A DNA stretch of 64,000 nucleotides from Novosphingobium sp. AAP83 (GTDB lineage Bacteria > Pseudomonadota > Alphaproteobacteria > Sphingomonadales > Sphingomonadaceae). Under the pieces are notes generated by a model that worked only from the letters and a program-made list of their open reading frames with translations, did not search any database and had not been told where the DNA came from. The stretch is from positions 186,001-250,000 of the forward strand of contig NZ_LJHY01000004.1 of the NCBI RefSeq assembly GCF_001295795.1, in the 5' to 3' direction. Shown here one piece after another: positions 54,776 to 63,983 of the stretch. A program made the translations under genes and the position numbers. Every line of letters begins with the position of its first letter. Within the stretch, counting starts at the first letter, position 1.

Positions 54776-54782
54776 CTCAAGA

Positions 54783-55565
54783 TTAGCGACCGGTCCAGAC
54801 GCCGGGGCGCTTTTCGACGAAGGCTTTCATACCTTCGGCCTTGTCTTCGGTGGCGGTGAGGATCTGGAAGGCGCGGCGTTCGAACAGCAGGCCCTGATCG
54901 AGCGTGGTTTCAAACGCGGCGTTGACCATTTCCTTGTTCACCATCGCAGCCATCGGCGGCATCGCGGCGACTGCGGCAGCAGTCTTCAACGCTTCGGCGA
55001 GCAGATCGGCCAATGGCACGATCCGGCTGACGAGGCCTGCGCGTTCGGCTTCGACCGCATCCATCATCCGGCCCGTCAGGCACATGTCCATCGACTTGGC
55101 CTTGCCCACCGCGCGCGTCAGGCGCTGCGATCCGCCCATGCCGGGAGCGACGCCCAGCTTGATTTCGGGCTGGCCGAACTTGGCGGTATCAGAGGCGATG
55201 ATGAAATCGGCCATCATCGCCAGTTCGCAACCGCCACCAAGGGCAAAGCCATTGACCGCCGCAATCCACGGCTTGCGCGTGGACTTCACAACATGGGTGG
55301 TCCACTTGGCAAAGAAATCTTCGTTGAAGAAATCGGACGCGGGCTTGTCGGCCATTTCCTTGATGTCGGCACCTGCGGCAAAGGCCTTTTCGCCCGACCC
55401 TGTCAACACGGCGCAGCGCTGTGCCGGATCAGCCTCAAACGCGGAAAAGGCATCGATCAGGTCGGTCAGGATTTGCGAGTTGAGCGCGTTCAATGCCTGC
55501 GGACGGTTTAGCGTGATCAGGGTGACGGCATCGTGGTGTTCGACGAGGATCGTTTCGTAGATCAT
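54783..55565 (-). CDS. Enoyl-CoA hydratase
   Basis: A 260-residue crotonase-fold enzyme. The oxyanion motif is [10 protein letters not shown]; the two catalytic Glu residues lie in [14 protein letters not shown] and [15 protein letters not shown]. In valine breakdown it would hydrate methacrylyl-CoA to 3-hydroxyisobutyryl-CoA. It starts with ATGA overlap at the stop of the 3-hydroxyisobutyryl-CoA hydrolase gene, confirming co-translation. Confidence 0.92.
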   Translation of the reverse strand: MIYETILVEHHDAVTLITLNRPQALNALNSQILTDLIDAFSAFEADPAQRCAVLTGSGEKAFAAGADIKEMADKPASDFFNEDFFAKWTTHVVKSTRKPWIAAVNGFALGGGCELAMMADFIIASDTAKFGQPEIKLGVAPGMGGSQRLTRAVGKAKSMDMCLTGRMMDAVEAERAGLVSRIVPLADLLAEALKTAAAVAAMPPMAAMVNKEMVNAAFETTLDQGLLFERRAFQILTATEDKAEGMKAFVEKRPGVWTGR

Positions 55566-56608
55566 AGCGGTTTCCATTCGTCAGCAGCGCCCAGCGGCGC
55601 GAATATCGCATCGAGCAAATCGTCAGTCACGCCTTCGGGCGTGGCGGGCGACCATACCGGCGCGTTGTCCTTATCGACAATGACCGCGCGCACGCCTTCG
55701 GCGAAATCGGGCATAAGCAGCACGCGGGAACCGATGCGATATTCCATCACCATATTGGCCGCAAAATCAGGCAAAGTCAGGCTGGTGGCCAGTTGGCGGA
55801 GCGCGACTTTGCAAGTCTGCGGGCTTTTGGTGGCGAGCGCCTTTAACGTCGTCCGGGCAAAATCGGTGTCTTCAGCGGCCAGTGCGGCAAGGATGTCCTC
55901 ATAGCGGTCCGATGCGAACAGGCGTTCGATCTCTGCTGCATGCGCGGCAATCTTCGGTTCGGGCGGAATGGCAGACAATTCACGCAAGATCGTGGCGATG
56001 GCAGCAGGATCTCCCGCGATCCGCGCTTTGGCCTCGCCCAAATTTTCCGCCGGAAGATAGTGCGAGGCAAGGCCTGCCCACAAACATTCTGCACCATCCA
56101 GCCGCGCACCGGTGAGTGCAAGATACTGCCCCATGCGCCCCTTCATCCGCGACAGGAACCAGCCGCCGCCAACATCGGGAAACAGGCCGATGCCGGTTTC
56201 CGGCATGGCATAGCGCGTTGCTTGCGTGACCACGCGGTAGGTTGCCGGATCGGACAGGCCGACACCGCCGCCCATCGTGATGCCATCCATGTACGCCACG
56301 ACCGGCTTGCCATAGGTCATCAGCAAGTGATTGAGCTGGTATTCATCGTGGAAAAACTTGCGCCCCGATGCGCCGCCATCGTTCAGCGCAGAATTGCGCA
56401 GGAACGCAATATCGCCGCCTGCGCAAAAGCCGCGCCCTTCGGCATGATCGATCAGAACCGCGCCGACGCCATCATCCCCGCGCCATTCCAGCAGCGCTGT
56501 GACCATCGCCTGCACCATGCCATAAGTCAGGGCGTGGATCGCTTTGGGGCGGTTGAGCGAGAGGATGCCGACGCCGCCTTCGCGCTTTGCAAGGACTTCA
56601 CCGGTCAT
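55562..56608 (-). CDS. 3-hydroxyisobutyryl-CoA hydrolase
   Basis: A 348-residue crotonase-superfamily thioesterase that frees 3-hydroxyisobutyrate. Distinguishing signatures from ordinary hydratases are [35 protein letters not shown] and the [17 protein letters not shown] block, plus a longer C-terminal lobe. The four-base overlaps at both ends embed it between the acyl-CoA dehydrogenase and the hydratase. Confidence 0.93.
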   Translation of the reverse strand: MTGEVLAKREGGVGILSLNRPKAIHALTYGMVQAMVTALLEWRGDDGVGAVLIDHAEGRGFCAGGDIAFLRNSALNDGGASGRKFFHDEYQLNHLLMTYGKPVVAYMDGITMGGGVGLSDPATYRVVTQATRYAMPETGIGLFPDVGGGWFLSRMKGRMGQYLALTGARLDGAECLWAGLASHYLPAENLGEAKARIAGDPAAIATILRELSAIPPEPKIAAHAAEIERLFASDRYEDILAALAAEDTDFARTTLKALATKSPQTCKVALRQLATSLTLPDFAANMVMEYRIGSRVLLMPDFAEGVRAVIVDKDNAPVWSPATPEGVTDDLLDAIFAPLGAADEWKPL

Positions 56609-57747
56609 TTCAGCAAGTCCCGGCCAATGATCATACGCATGATCTCGTTGGTGCCTTCGAGGATGCGGTGGACGCGCAGATCGCGCCAGAACCGCTCAAT
56701 CGGGTAATCGCGCAGATAACCATAGCCGCCGAACATTTGCAGCGCGCGATCGACGATGGACGAGCCACTGTCGGTTGCCAGCTTCTTGGCCATGGCGGAA
56801 AAGCGCGTCTTGTCAGGTGCATTGGCGCTGACTTTGGCTGCCGCAAGATAGAGCAGAGCACGCGCAGCTTCGAGATCGGTTGCCATGTCGGCCAGTTGGA
56901 ACTGGGTGTTTTGGAATTCGGCAATCGCCTTGCCAAACTGGCTGCGGTCTTTGACGTAAGTTATCGCTTCATCAAGGCAACGCTGTGCGCCACCCAAGGA
57001 ACAGGCACCGATGTTCAAACGCCCGCCATCAAGCCCTGCCATCGCGAACTTGAAGCCATCGCCTTCTTCGCCCACGCGGTTGGCGACAGGCACGCGCACG
57101 TTATCGAAGATCACTTGCGCGGTAGGCGAGGCATTCCAGCCCAGCTTGCGCTCTGGCGCGCCAAAGCTGACGCCGGGCATGTCCTTTTCGATCACGAGGC
57201 AGGAAATGCCCTTTGGCCCGTTATCGCCCGTGCGCACCATGGTGACGTAAACATCATTGACGCCGCCGCCCGAGATGAACTGCTTGGTGCCGTTGACGAC
57301 ATAGTGATCGCCTTCCAGCTTTGCCGTGGTTTTCAGCGCGGCAGCATCGGAACCAGAACCTGGCTCGGTCAGGCAATAGCCCGCCATCTGGTCCATCGTG
57401 ACCAGCCCGGGGAGATAGCGTGATTTAAGATCGTCGCTGCCGAACGTGTCGATCATCCACGCCGACATATTGTGGATCGAGATAAAGGCGCTGGTAGCCG
57501 GGCAACCATAGGCCATCGCTTCCATGATCAGCGCGGCTTCAAGGCGGCCAAGGCCGATACCGCCCGATTCCTCGCTCACGTAGATCGCGGCAAAGCCCAG
57601 GTCGGCTGCGGCCTTTATTGTTTCACGCGGGAACGCGTGATCCTCGTCCCATTGCGCGGCAAACGGGGTAATGGCATCAGCGGTAAAGCGGCGCGCCATT
57701 TCCTGAATGGCGATCTGGTCTTCGGTCAGCGCGAATTGATCAGTCAT
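56605..57747 (-). CDS. Acyl-CoA dehydrogenase (isobutyryl-CoA type)
   Basis: A 380-residue FAD enzyme. Family motifs are GYCLTEPGSGSDAAALKT, VIEKDMPGVSFG, and FGKAIAEFQNTQFQLADM; the catalytic base Glu is in ILEGTNEIMRMIIGR. Operon partners (hydratase, 3-hydroxyisobutyryl-CoA hydrolase, 3-hydroxyisobutyrate dehydrogenase) indicate isobutyryl-CoA to methacrylyl-CoA in valine degradation. First gene of the four-gene operon proper. Confidence 0.92.
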   Translation of the reverse strand: MTDQFALTEDQIAIQEMARRFTADAITPFAAQWDEDHAFPRETIKAAADLGFAAIYVSEESGGIGLGRLEAALIMEAMAYGCPATSAFISIHNMSAWMIDTFGSDDLKSRYLPGLVTMDQMAGYCLTEPGSGSDAAALKTTAKLEGDHYVVNGTKQFISGGGVNDVYVTMVRTGDNGPKGISCLVIEKDMPGVSFGAPERKLGWNASPTAQVIFDNVRVPVANRVGEEGDGFKFAMAGLDGGRLNIGACSLGGAQRCLDEAITYVKDRSQFGKAIAEFQNTQFQLADMATDLEAARALLYLAAAKVSANAPDKTRFSAMAKKLATDSGSSIVDRALQMFGGYGYLRDYPIERFWRDLRVHRILEGTNEIMRMIIGRDLLK

Positions 57748-57872
57748 GCTTTCATCCCGTGGCACGGTTTAACCACGCCTTTAAAGTTGCTTGTGGCAGG
57801 TAAGCCCCGCCATCTTCCCTGTCCAGTATCGGCCTTGGTACAGGCCGAAAATGCCGGATGCATCGTCAAACA

Positions 57873-57917
57873 AGCTCCGGAGCGGTAGGCAGGTCGCCTG
57901 CCACCCCGCTCCGGAGC
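57873..57917. repeat. Strong inverted repeat upstream of the valine operon
   Basis: gctccggagcgg (57873-57884) pairs with ccgctccggagc (57906-57917), with an inner ggcagg/cctgcc stem. It sits between the aldehyde dehydrogenase stop and the acyl-CoA dehydrogenase start. It could be a terminator, though without a T-run, or a small palindromic element. Confidence 0.6.
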
Positions 57918-57961
57918 ATTGCCTTGCGTAACGGACAGAAGACCGCCCTCATATCGGGCCG

Positions 57962-59380
57962 TCAGGCAAGCCTTGCGATGACGTCGCCGAACAGGTCCTC
58001 GTCGCTTGGCAGGACTTTGGGCTGCGCCAGCGGCTTTGACACCCAGGTTTCGTTGATCAGGTCACGCCAGGTGATGTTGTTGTTGGTGCCATTACCGCCC
58101 CAGCTTCCGCAGCCGAGCGAGAAGGTCTGGCGCATGCCGTTCCACAAGTTGCCGCTGTTCGATGCGGACTGCGGCTGGTTGACCATCACGCGGCTGGTGC
58201 GAGTGCCATTGGCCAGCTTCATGATGTTTTCATCGGATTGCGAATAGATGCCGCAGCTGTGGCCCTGCCCCTGATAGGCTTGAATAGAGTTGGTCAGCGC
58301 GATGGCCTCATCAATGTCCTTGGCGCGATAGAGCGCCATCGTCACGGTCATCTTCTCGCCCGAGAACGGGAAGTCTGGGCCAGCGCCGGTTTCGGGCACG
58401 ATGAAGAAGATCTTGCCTTCGGGCAGGCCAAAACCCGCCATGCCTGCGATCTTTTCGGCAGGCTGCGCCACGGCATTGGCGTTGATATGGCCATCGACCC
58501 AGATCACGTTCTGCAAAAGCGTCTTTTCTTCGGGCGAAACAATGTAGCCGCCCTGGTGCTGGAGCTTTTCGAGCATCTCGTCAAAGATGGCGTCCAGCAG
58601 GATTACGCTGTTGTCTGACGAGCAAGATGCAGCAAGATCGAGCGTCTTGGAAATGCGGATCTTTTCGGCGGCATCATCCAGATCGGCTGTATCATCCACG
58701 GTGATCACCGCGTTGCCCACGCCCACACCCAATGCCGGAGTGCCCGACGAATAGGCCGCCTTGACCATCGGCGTGCCGCCAGTGGCCAGCACGCGGTCAC
58801 ACTGGCGCATCAGTTCGTTGGTCTTTTCAACAGAAGGGATATCGATGCTGAGCACGAGATCGGCGGGGCCGCCCATCTTGACGATGGCTTCGCGCATCAG
58901 ATCGCAGATCATCTTGTTGGTCAGCTTGGCGCGCGGGTGCGGCGCAACGATGATCGAGTTGCGGCCCTTTACAGCCGAAATCGCCTTGATCACCGGGGTC
59001 GCTTCGGGGTTGGTCGAAGGCGACAGCGCACCGATCACACCAACCGGCTTGGCGATCTTCACGATATTGCGGACCGCGTCTTCTTCAAGCACGCCCACCG
59101 ACTTGTCGTGGATGATGTCATGGAGCGTGGCGCGGGTCTTGCGGAAGATCTTGAGGTACTTGCCGTCATAGTTGCCAAGCTGCGTTTCATCGACGGTGTG
59201 CTGCGCAATCTTTTCGGCCACATCTTCGCGGGCCACCGACCACACCATCGCGCGGATCAGCGCATCGACCTGCTCTTGCGTATAGTTTGCGATCTGCGCC
59301 TGCGCAGCGCGCGAGCGGGCGACCAGCGCCGCGATTTCGGCAGCTTCGGGAGACAGTTCGATTGCTTGGGCGACGGCCAT
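57962..59380 (-). CDS. CoA-acylating aldehyde dehydrogenase, SauS/AdhE-N-like
   Basis: A 472-residue member of the acylating aldehyde dehydrogenases (EutE, AdhE N-terminus, sulfoacetaldehyde dehydrogenase SauS). Features are KPVGVIGALSPSTNPEATPV, SSGTPALGVGVGNAVITVDD, the catalytic Cys in LAASCSSDNSVILL, and the late FSLGCGSWGGN. It lacks the QRCMA-type site of MmsA. Products would be acyl-CoA and NADH from a short aldehyde. It lies upstream of the valine operon and divergent from a LysR gene. SauS-like resemblance is by eye; the substrate is open. Confidence 0.83.
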   Translation of the reverse strand: MAVAQAIELSPEAAEIAALVARSRAAQAQIANYTQEQVDALIRAMVWSVAREDVAEKIAQHTVDETQLGNYDGKYLKIFRKTRATLHDIIHDKSVGVLEEDAVRNIVKIAKPVGVIGALSPSTNPEATPVIKAISAVKGRNSIIVAPHPRAKLTNKMICDLMREAIVKMGGPADLVLSIDIPSVEKTNELMRQCDRVLATGGTPMVKAAYSSGTPALGVGVGNAVITVDDTADLDDAAEKIRISKTLDLAASCSSDNSVILLDAIFDEMLEKLQHQGGYIVSPEEKTLLQNVIWVDGHINANAVAQPAEKIAGMAGFGLPEGKIFFIVPETGAGPDFPFSGEKMTVTMALYRAKDIDEAIALTNSIQAYQGQGHSCGIYSQSDENIMKLANGTRTSRVMVNQPQSASNSGNLWNGMRQTFSLGCGSWGGNGTNNNITWRDLINETWVSKPLAQPKVLPSDEDLFGDVIARLA

Positions 59381-59568
59381 TGTTAATCCTCGGCTTTCAG
59401 GAAAGGATAGCCTCGCCAAGCCATGGCAAGTTTGGCGATCCATATCCTCTCGTTAAAATTTATCGCTCTTTCCTGCACTCCCTCACGTTTGCAGGCAAGG
59501 CCACTTCATGCAATGCTGAACTGCAAAAACGCAGGCGCGATACCGCTGTGGGATTTTGGATGGGACCA

Positions 59569-60477
59569 ATGGCAATCAACTGGAACGATCTTCAGGACTT
59601 TCTGCTGATTGCGCGAGCAGGCCAGCTCTCGCGCGCGGCGGCGCAATCGGGCGTCGATGCCACAACGATGGGCCGCCGTTTGCGCAGGCTTGAGGCGCGG
59701 CTAGGCACGACGCTGTTCGAACAGACACGGCAGGGCCAAGTCCTGACCGAGGCGGGCGAGCGTATGCTCGAAGAAGTGGAGGCGATGGAACATGCCGCAC
59801 GCCGCATCTCGGAAAACACCGAATCCGGGCTTGGCGCAGGGGGATTGCTGCGTGTCAGCCTGTCCGAAGGGTTTGGCACGTGGCTGGTGGCCGCCCATTT
59901 ACGCAGCTTTACCGAGCAGCACCCGCGCCTGATGTTCGATCTGGTGGCGTCGAGCGGATTTCTCAGTCCTTCGAAACGCGAAGCCGATCTGGCGGTCACG
60001 CTATCGCGCCCGCGGGCAGGACCGGTGATCGCAGGCAAGCTGTCGGACTATGCGCTGCGGCTCTATGCCTCGGGCGATTATCTGGCGCGCCACGGCATGC
60101 CAAGCAAACCCGCAGACCTTGCCGCCGGCTATCCGCTGGTAGGATATATTCCCGATCTGCTCTATGCGCCCGAGCTGCGTTATCTGGCCGAGATCGAGCC
60201 GAATTTGTCAGCCACGGTGCGCTCATCCTCGATCAATGCGCAGCACCGTATGATTGCTGCGGGCGCGGGGATCGGCGTGCTGCCATGTTTTATCGGCGAT
60301 GCAGATTCATCACTGGCGCCGGTATTTCCGGACCGCCGCATCACGCGCTCGTTCTGGCTGGTGACTCACAAGGACACGCACAACCTGTTGCGCGTGCGCG
60401 CGTTTCAGGAATGGCTAACCGCGCTGGTAGCACAGGAACGCGGACGGCTGTTGCCAAGGTTAGGACCGCCCGCGTGA
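59569..60477 (+). CDS. LysR-family transcriptional regulator (next to aldehyde dehydrogenase)
   Basis: A 302-residue LysR protein. Winged helix-turn-helix at residues 5-65 (WNDLQDFLLIARAGQLSRAA; GVDATTMGRRLRRLEARLGT; LFEQTRQGQVLTEAGE), effector domain from about 90 (GGLLRVSLSEGFGTWLVAAH). Divergent from the acylating aldehyde dehydrogenase, its probable target. ATG 59569 is chosen; 59560, with a GGGA site, would add three residues. Confidence 0.9.
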   Translation: MAINWNDLQDFLLIARAGQLSRAAAQSGVDATTMGRRLRRLEARLGTTLFEQTRQGQVLTEAGERMLEEVEAMEHAARRISENTESGLGAGGLLRVSLSEGFGTWLVAAHLRSFTEQHPRLMFDLVASSGFLSPSKREADLAVTLSRPRAGPVIAGKLSDYALRLYASGDYLARHGMPSKPADLAAGYPLVGYIPDLLYAPELRYLAEIEPNLSATVRSSSINAQHRMIAAGAGIGVLPCFIGDADSSLAPVFPDRRITRSFWLVTHKDTHNLLRVRAFQEWLTALVAQERGRLLPRLGPPA

Positions 60478-60497
60478 CCCATTCAAATCTTGGCGGT

Positions 60498-60836
60498 TCA
60501 AATTTTCGCGACAGGCGCGCCTTCACCCAGATCTTCAAACCACGCCTCGACTGTGCCGTTCAGCTTGAGGGTAAGCGGATTACCCTTACGGTCCATCGCC
60601 TTACCGGCCTGAACGCGCACCCAACCTTCGGAAATGCAGTATTCCTCAACATTGGTGCGGACCACATCCTTGAAGCGGATGCCAATGCCGCGACGCAGTT
60701 TCTCTTCATCAAAGAACGGGCTGCGCGGATTGATTGCAAGCCGGTCCGGCGGCACATCAGACCCGGAGGTTGCGGGCGCTGCGGTGACGGGAGCGGTTTC
60801 GGGAGCGGTTACAGCTTGGGGCGTTTCATCAGTCAT
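60498..60836 (-). CDS. DUF3297 family protein
   Basis: A 112-residue cytoplasmic protein: a disordered Thr/Ala/Pro-rich N-terminus, then the conserved core PPDRLAINPRSPFFDEEKL, RGIGIRFKDVVRTNVEEYC, SEGWVRVQAGKAMDRKGNPL and LKLNGTVEAWFED. This is the DUF3297 family, of unknown function. Convergent with the LysR gene and close to tRNA-Val. Confidence 0.85.
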   Translation of the reverse strand: MTDETPQAVTAPETAPVTAAPATSGSDVPPDRLAINPRSPFFDEEKLRRGIGIRFKDVVRTNVEEYCISEGWVRVQAGKAMDRKGNPLTLKLNGTVEAWFEDLGEGAPVAKI

Positions 60837-60933
60837 GGTCTGCGCAAATATCTTGATTGCCCCACTTGTCAATCAAGGCCCGCCGTCGTAATGCCCCGCC
60901 CCTGTCCGGCAGACCGTTAAAGGCTGCCCCGAC

Positions 60934-61008
60934 GGGCGCGTAGCTCAGTGGTAGAGCACACCCTTCACACGGGTGGGGTCGCAGGTTCAATCCCCGCCGC
61001 GCCCACCA
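60934..61008 (+). tRNA. tRNA-Val (anticodon CAC)
   Basis: A 75-base cloverleaf with encoded CCA. The acceptor GGGCGCG pairs with CGCGCCC, the D-arm is AGCTCAGTGGTAGAGC and the anticodon stem CACCC/GGGTG encloses TTCACAC, giving CAC for GTG codons. The T-arm is GCAGGTTCAATCCCCGC. Its 3' end borders mobile-element debris, so it is a probable integration site. Confidence 0.97.
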
Positions 61009-61130
61009 TAAACCCCTTTGAAATTTGGGGAGTTTATGGATGGCCATTTTTCTCACTTGCAGGTTTTGACCCCGTTTCACCCCCGAAATGGGCCGGAATC
61101 GACCTCCTCTCGTACAAAACCCGTACAGCA

Positions 61131-61303
61131 TCAGAGCTCCTTTCTCAGCTTGAGCCGCGTCTTGCGCTCGGCTTTCAACAGTCCCCGTCGCAGGGCCTGA
61201 TTGATCTTGATCTCAGCATCCTCGGCATGCGTGTAAGTGTTGCGCATCAGATTGAGGTCTGACCAACCGCCGAACGCGCCGGCGGCCTGCCACGAGGCGG
61301 CGG
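61131..61303 (-). pseudogene. Probable tyrosine-recombinase C-terminal remnant
   Basis: A minus frame ending TGA at 61131 reads AAGAFGGWSDLNLMRNTYTH, then AEDAEIKINQALRRGLLKAE and a basic tail. The G-x-S-D-L...YTHAED pattern is what the box-II Tyr region of phage-type integrases looks like. There is no upstream catalytic domain, and the frame runs into the excisionase-like gene. Lying 120 bases after tRNA-Val supports an integrase scar. Assignment is tentative. Confidence 0.35.
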
Positions 61304-61362
61304 ATTCGGCCCTCCGGCCAGCCCGAATGCCGCGCGATTTCTCGGATGGTCATCATTTGCAT
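61213..61362 (-). pseudogene. Excisionase-like helix-turn-helix 5' remnant
   Basis: A 49-codon frame from ATG 61362, with GGAGG nine bases upstream, reads MQMMTIREIARHSGWPEGRI, then RRLVAGRR. This is a good MerR/excisionase-type helix-turn-helix start, after which the sequence becomes unlike protein. It overlaps the integrase-like tail in another frame, as expected if a deletion fused the start of xis to the end of int. Tentative. Confidence 0.4.
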
Positions 61363-61458
61363 ATCAGCAAATCCTCCGTATTCTGCGTGCTCACCCGCCG
61401 ATGGCTACTCATTATACAGATACGGCAATAATATGCATTTCGTGATAACCTGCTGCAG

Positions 61459-61635
61459 ATGTTCGAGCAGGCGATCCGCCTCGCGAAGGATTTCAACCTC
61501 AGGTATGAGGTAAACCCGACCAGCGAGAACGAGATCAGCCTCGCGAAACTGTTCTTCCAATATCTGATGGAAAACGGCACAATTTCGGACGATATGGCGG
61601 ACGTGCTGACCAGAAGGATGGCAGCCAATGAATGA
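61459..61635 (+). CDS. Small ORF or gene fragment
   Basis: Fifty-eight codons from ATG 61459: MFEQAIRLAKDFNLRYEVNP and later SLAKLFFQYLMENGTISDDM. Amphipathic helices and natural composition make it look like real protein, though the frame is open only back to 61432. It may be the C-terminal piece of a larger lost gene. Followed at once by a 28-codon frame overlapping by ATGA-type linkage. No family recognised. Confidence 0.35.
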   Translation: MFEQAIRLAKDFNLRYEVNPTSENEISLAKLFFQYLMENGTISDDMADVLTRRMAANE

Positions 61636-62227
61636 CAATGATGCGTTTGGCACTGCAGAACGAAGCCTGCATTCCTTCTTCGCCGATCGATACCCTGATC
61701 GCGCCGCCGCATAACGGACCATAGTTCGCCAATCCATCCTGCAAAGAGCGCGACGCGAACATTTAAGACTTGTTTTGCAAAGCTATATGTCTTTGATGAA
61801 ATGGCTAAAGCCCATCACACTGGCTCTGGTTTTTTCGCATCGGCAGCGTATTTCCTACGAGTGTCGTCGCTAGGCTCATCAGCGGCCCTGCCAGAGCCGC
61901 ATGAAGCCATGATTTTCTTCCTGTTCTGCATCCTTCTCACTCTTGAGAAAATGATCGGACGGCCGGTCTTGCGTGGAAATGCATGGAACTGGCGGGAAGG
62001 CTGGCGACTGGAGCTAAGTCCAGCGTTTACGCGGATGTACCGCGCGAGCCATACCTCAATACAATATCGCCGAAGAGCAGGAACTCGCTGAGCGTTTGCA
62101 GCGAAGTGGCTTGTGACGAGGCTGGACTATCAGCGCAAAATTTGAGCCAGCTCATAGTATACGAATGGGTCGGCCACATGCGGCCCATAAAATTGACGTT
62201 TTCGACCTAGCAGGCCATATATGGCCA
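61636..62227. other. Island interval without convincing genes
   Basis: About 590 bases of mixed composition. A 96-codon frame at 61801-62091 is open but has poor codon bias and breaks off in repeats of basic residues; I do not call it a gene. The 3' part upstream of the HTH gene should hold the hipBA promoter; no clear operator was seen. Confidence 0.4.
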
Positions 62228-62539
62228 ATGCTTCTAACTCTTAATGACCAGATGGCGGACCTCGGAAAGCGGATCAAGGCGCGCCGCCTGTCGCTCGACC
62301 TTACCCAGCAAGCGGCAGCTGCCAAGGCAGGAGTAGCTCACCGAACGTGGCGGCGGATGGAAGCCGAAGGTCGAGCTTCCATTGAGGATCTTGTTCGCGC
62401 GGCCATTGCTTTGCGATGCGATGAGGGCATTGCCGCCCTGTTCCCAGAGATGGAGGCATCGAGCATGGATGAACTGCTCGCGCAGCAGCGCAAGGCAACA
62501 AAGCCGCTCCGGCAGCGCGCTGCGGGGACAAGGCAATGA
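62228..62539 (+). CDS. HipB-like antitoxin (Xre helix-turn-helix)
   Basis: A 103-residue protein with an Xre-type DNA-binding domain: LGKRIKARRLSLDLTQQAAA, then KAGVAHRTWRRMEAEGRASI. The LTQ-x-x-A...R-x-x-E pattern is standard. A basic tail follows (QQRKATKPLRQRAAGTRQ). It overlaps the HipA-like gene by four bases (ATGA), the normal antitoxin-first order; HipB-type proteins neutralise HipA and repress the operon. ATG 62252 is an alternative start. Confidence 0.82.
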   Translation: MLLTLNDQMADLGKRIKARRLSLDLTQQAAAAKAGVAHRTWRRMEAEGRASIEDLVRAAIALRCDEGIAALFPEMEASSMDELLAQQRKATKPLRQRAAGTRQ

Positions 62540-63798
62540 AGCTTGCGCCGGGAACGCCCTTGGCAATTGGGCTGCTCACCGATCAGAATGCACCGGCGCT
62601 TTCGGTCGGCAGGCTCGCGATGGCTGCTGGACTGGCACAACTCGAATGGTCGGCAGACGTCATTGCACAGGGCCTCTCAATCTCTCCCTTGCGCTACCCT
62701 GCCGAGCCCGGCCTGCACCCTGCGCGCAGTCGGACATTCGATGGACTTCACGGTTTCCTGTCGGACTGCCTGCCCGATGCCTGGGGGATGCTATTATTGA
62801 AACGTCGGGTCCAGCAGTTGGGCCACCGTTTCGAAGCTCTCGATGCGGTCGACCGACTCGCCTTGGTTGGTACGAAAGGCCGCGGTGCTCTGGTCTTTCA
62901 GCCTGAAACACTCACGGGCGAGCCAGCTGACAGCATCGACCTTGACCTTCTGGCCGATGAAGCCCGCCATGTCTTGCTGGGCAAGGAGTCCGAATTGGAT
63001 GATCTGCTAGCGCGCCTCGGCGGCGGTTCTGGTGGCGCGCGCCCGAAAGTGCACGTGGCGATCGGCGCAGGCGGTAGTCTGTCCGCCGGAGACGAACTGG
63101 CTGTCACGAGGATCGGAAGCGCCAGTGAGGAATGGATCGTCAAATTTGCAGCAACCAATGATCCTGCTGATATCGGGCCGCTGGAAGAGGCCTATGCACG
63201 TATGGCCCGCGCTGCGCAGATCGACATGGCGGAAACGCGGTTGATCCCGTCGGCGACTGGGCCCGGCCATTTCGCAACCAGGCGTTTCGATCGACCGGCG
63301 CCGGGAAAGCGGCTGCACATGGTCAGCCTCGGAGGAGCCCTGGAAGCGTCCCCCCATATGCCGAGCGTTGATTACGACGGCTTCCTCAAGGCGACTTTGG
63401 CGATCACGCACAGCATGGCGGACGTCGAGCATGCCTTCCGCCGCATGATCTTCAACGTGCTCGCGCGAAACCGTGACGATCATGTCCGCCAGCATGCCTA
63501 CCTGATGGATGACCGAGGAAACTGGCGGCTTGCGCCTGCTTTCGATCTTACGTTCTCGAATGGCCCTGGCGGCGAGCATTACATGGCTGTTCTGGGCGAA
63601 GGCCGCGCCATCACTCGCGAGCATGTCGAGAAGCTTGGGAAGAACCACGGGGTCCCAGCCAAGCGTGTTGGCGCCGCCATTGACGATGTTCGCGCGGCCC
63701 TCGCGGATTGGCCGTCGTACGCGCGTGACGCGGGGGTCGGTGTGTCCATGGACACGGTGTCAGAATGTCTGGCTTCAGTGGCCCGCATTTTTGGCTGA
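62536..63798 (+). CDS. HipA-family toxin kinase
   Basis: A 420-residue Ser/Thr-kinase-fold toxin. N-terminal subdomain with FLSDCLPDAWGMLLLKRRVQ; then the Gly-rich LGGGSGGARPKVHV loop; the catalytic loop FNVLARNRDDHVRQHAYLMD (N-x-D-D-H) and the metal motif RLAPAFDLTFS. Family members phosphorylate glutamyl-tRNA synthetase or other targets and induce persistence. Kinase residues look intact, so it may be active. Complete within the window and paired with the HipB-like gene. Confidence 0.88.
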   Translation: MKLAPGTPLAIGLLTDQNAPALSVGRLAMAAGLAQLEWSADVIAQGLSISPLRYPAEPGLHPARSRTFDGLHGFLSDCLPDAWGMLLLKRRVQQLGHRFEALDAVDRLALVGTKGRGALVFQPETLTGEPADSIDLDLLADEARHVLLGKESELDDLLARLGGGSGGARPKVHVAIGAGGSLSAGDELAVTRIGSASEEWIVKFAATNDPADIGPLEEAYARMARAAQIDMAETRLIPSATGPGHFATRRFDRPAPGKRLHMVSLGGALEASPHMPSVDYDGFLKATLAITHSMADVEHAFRRMIFNVLARNRDDHVRQHAYLMDDRGNWRLAPAFDLTFSNGPGGEHYMAVLGEGRAITREHVEKLGKNHGVPAKRVGAAIDDVRAALADWPSYARDAGVGVSMDTVSECLASVARIFG

Positions 63799-63845
63799 AC
63801 GAGATTTCGATCACTAACTGTGGCTGAATTCAACATTCTCGCTGA

Positions 63846-63983
63846 TACGTCACGAAACTGCTCAGCAACGCCCGGGTGGTTCGCTGGCTATCGAACCATC
63901 GGCAGGAATATCTGTGTGAGTTTCAGCGCATCGCGGAGATCGAGACGATCGGGTCAATGACTGCGCCTTCACCGCAGGAATGA
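63846..63983 (+). pseudogene. Probable C-terminal remnant of RepB plasmid-partition protein
   Basis: Starting after a TGA, the frame reads VTKLLSNARVVRWLSNHRQE, then YLCEFQRIAEIETIGSMT and stops at 63983. The K-L-L-x-N-A-R-V-V-R-(W/Y)-L...E-F-Q-x-I pattern resembles the end of ParB-like RepB from repABC plasmids. The rest of repB is missing. Suggests plasmid-derived DNA in this island. Short match, by eye. Confidence 0.4.

Noticed and set aside
57962..59380. Annotation as MmsA (methylmalonate-semialdehyde dehydrogenase)
   Set aside because: Motifs are those of EutE/AdhE/SauS-type acylating enzymes, not the classical ALDH fold sequence of MmsA.
59287..60477. A longer start for the LysR gene
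   Set aside because: Residues before 59560 are antisense to the aldehyde dehydrogenase start and unlike LysR proteins.
60829..61131. A 100-codon minus-strand ORF
   Set aside because: It reads straight through the complement of tRNA-Val, a common false ORF.
61801..62091. A 96-codon ORF in the island
   Set aside because: Weak codon bias, no ribosome site and basic low-complexity tail; no family resemblance.
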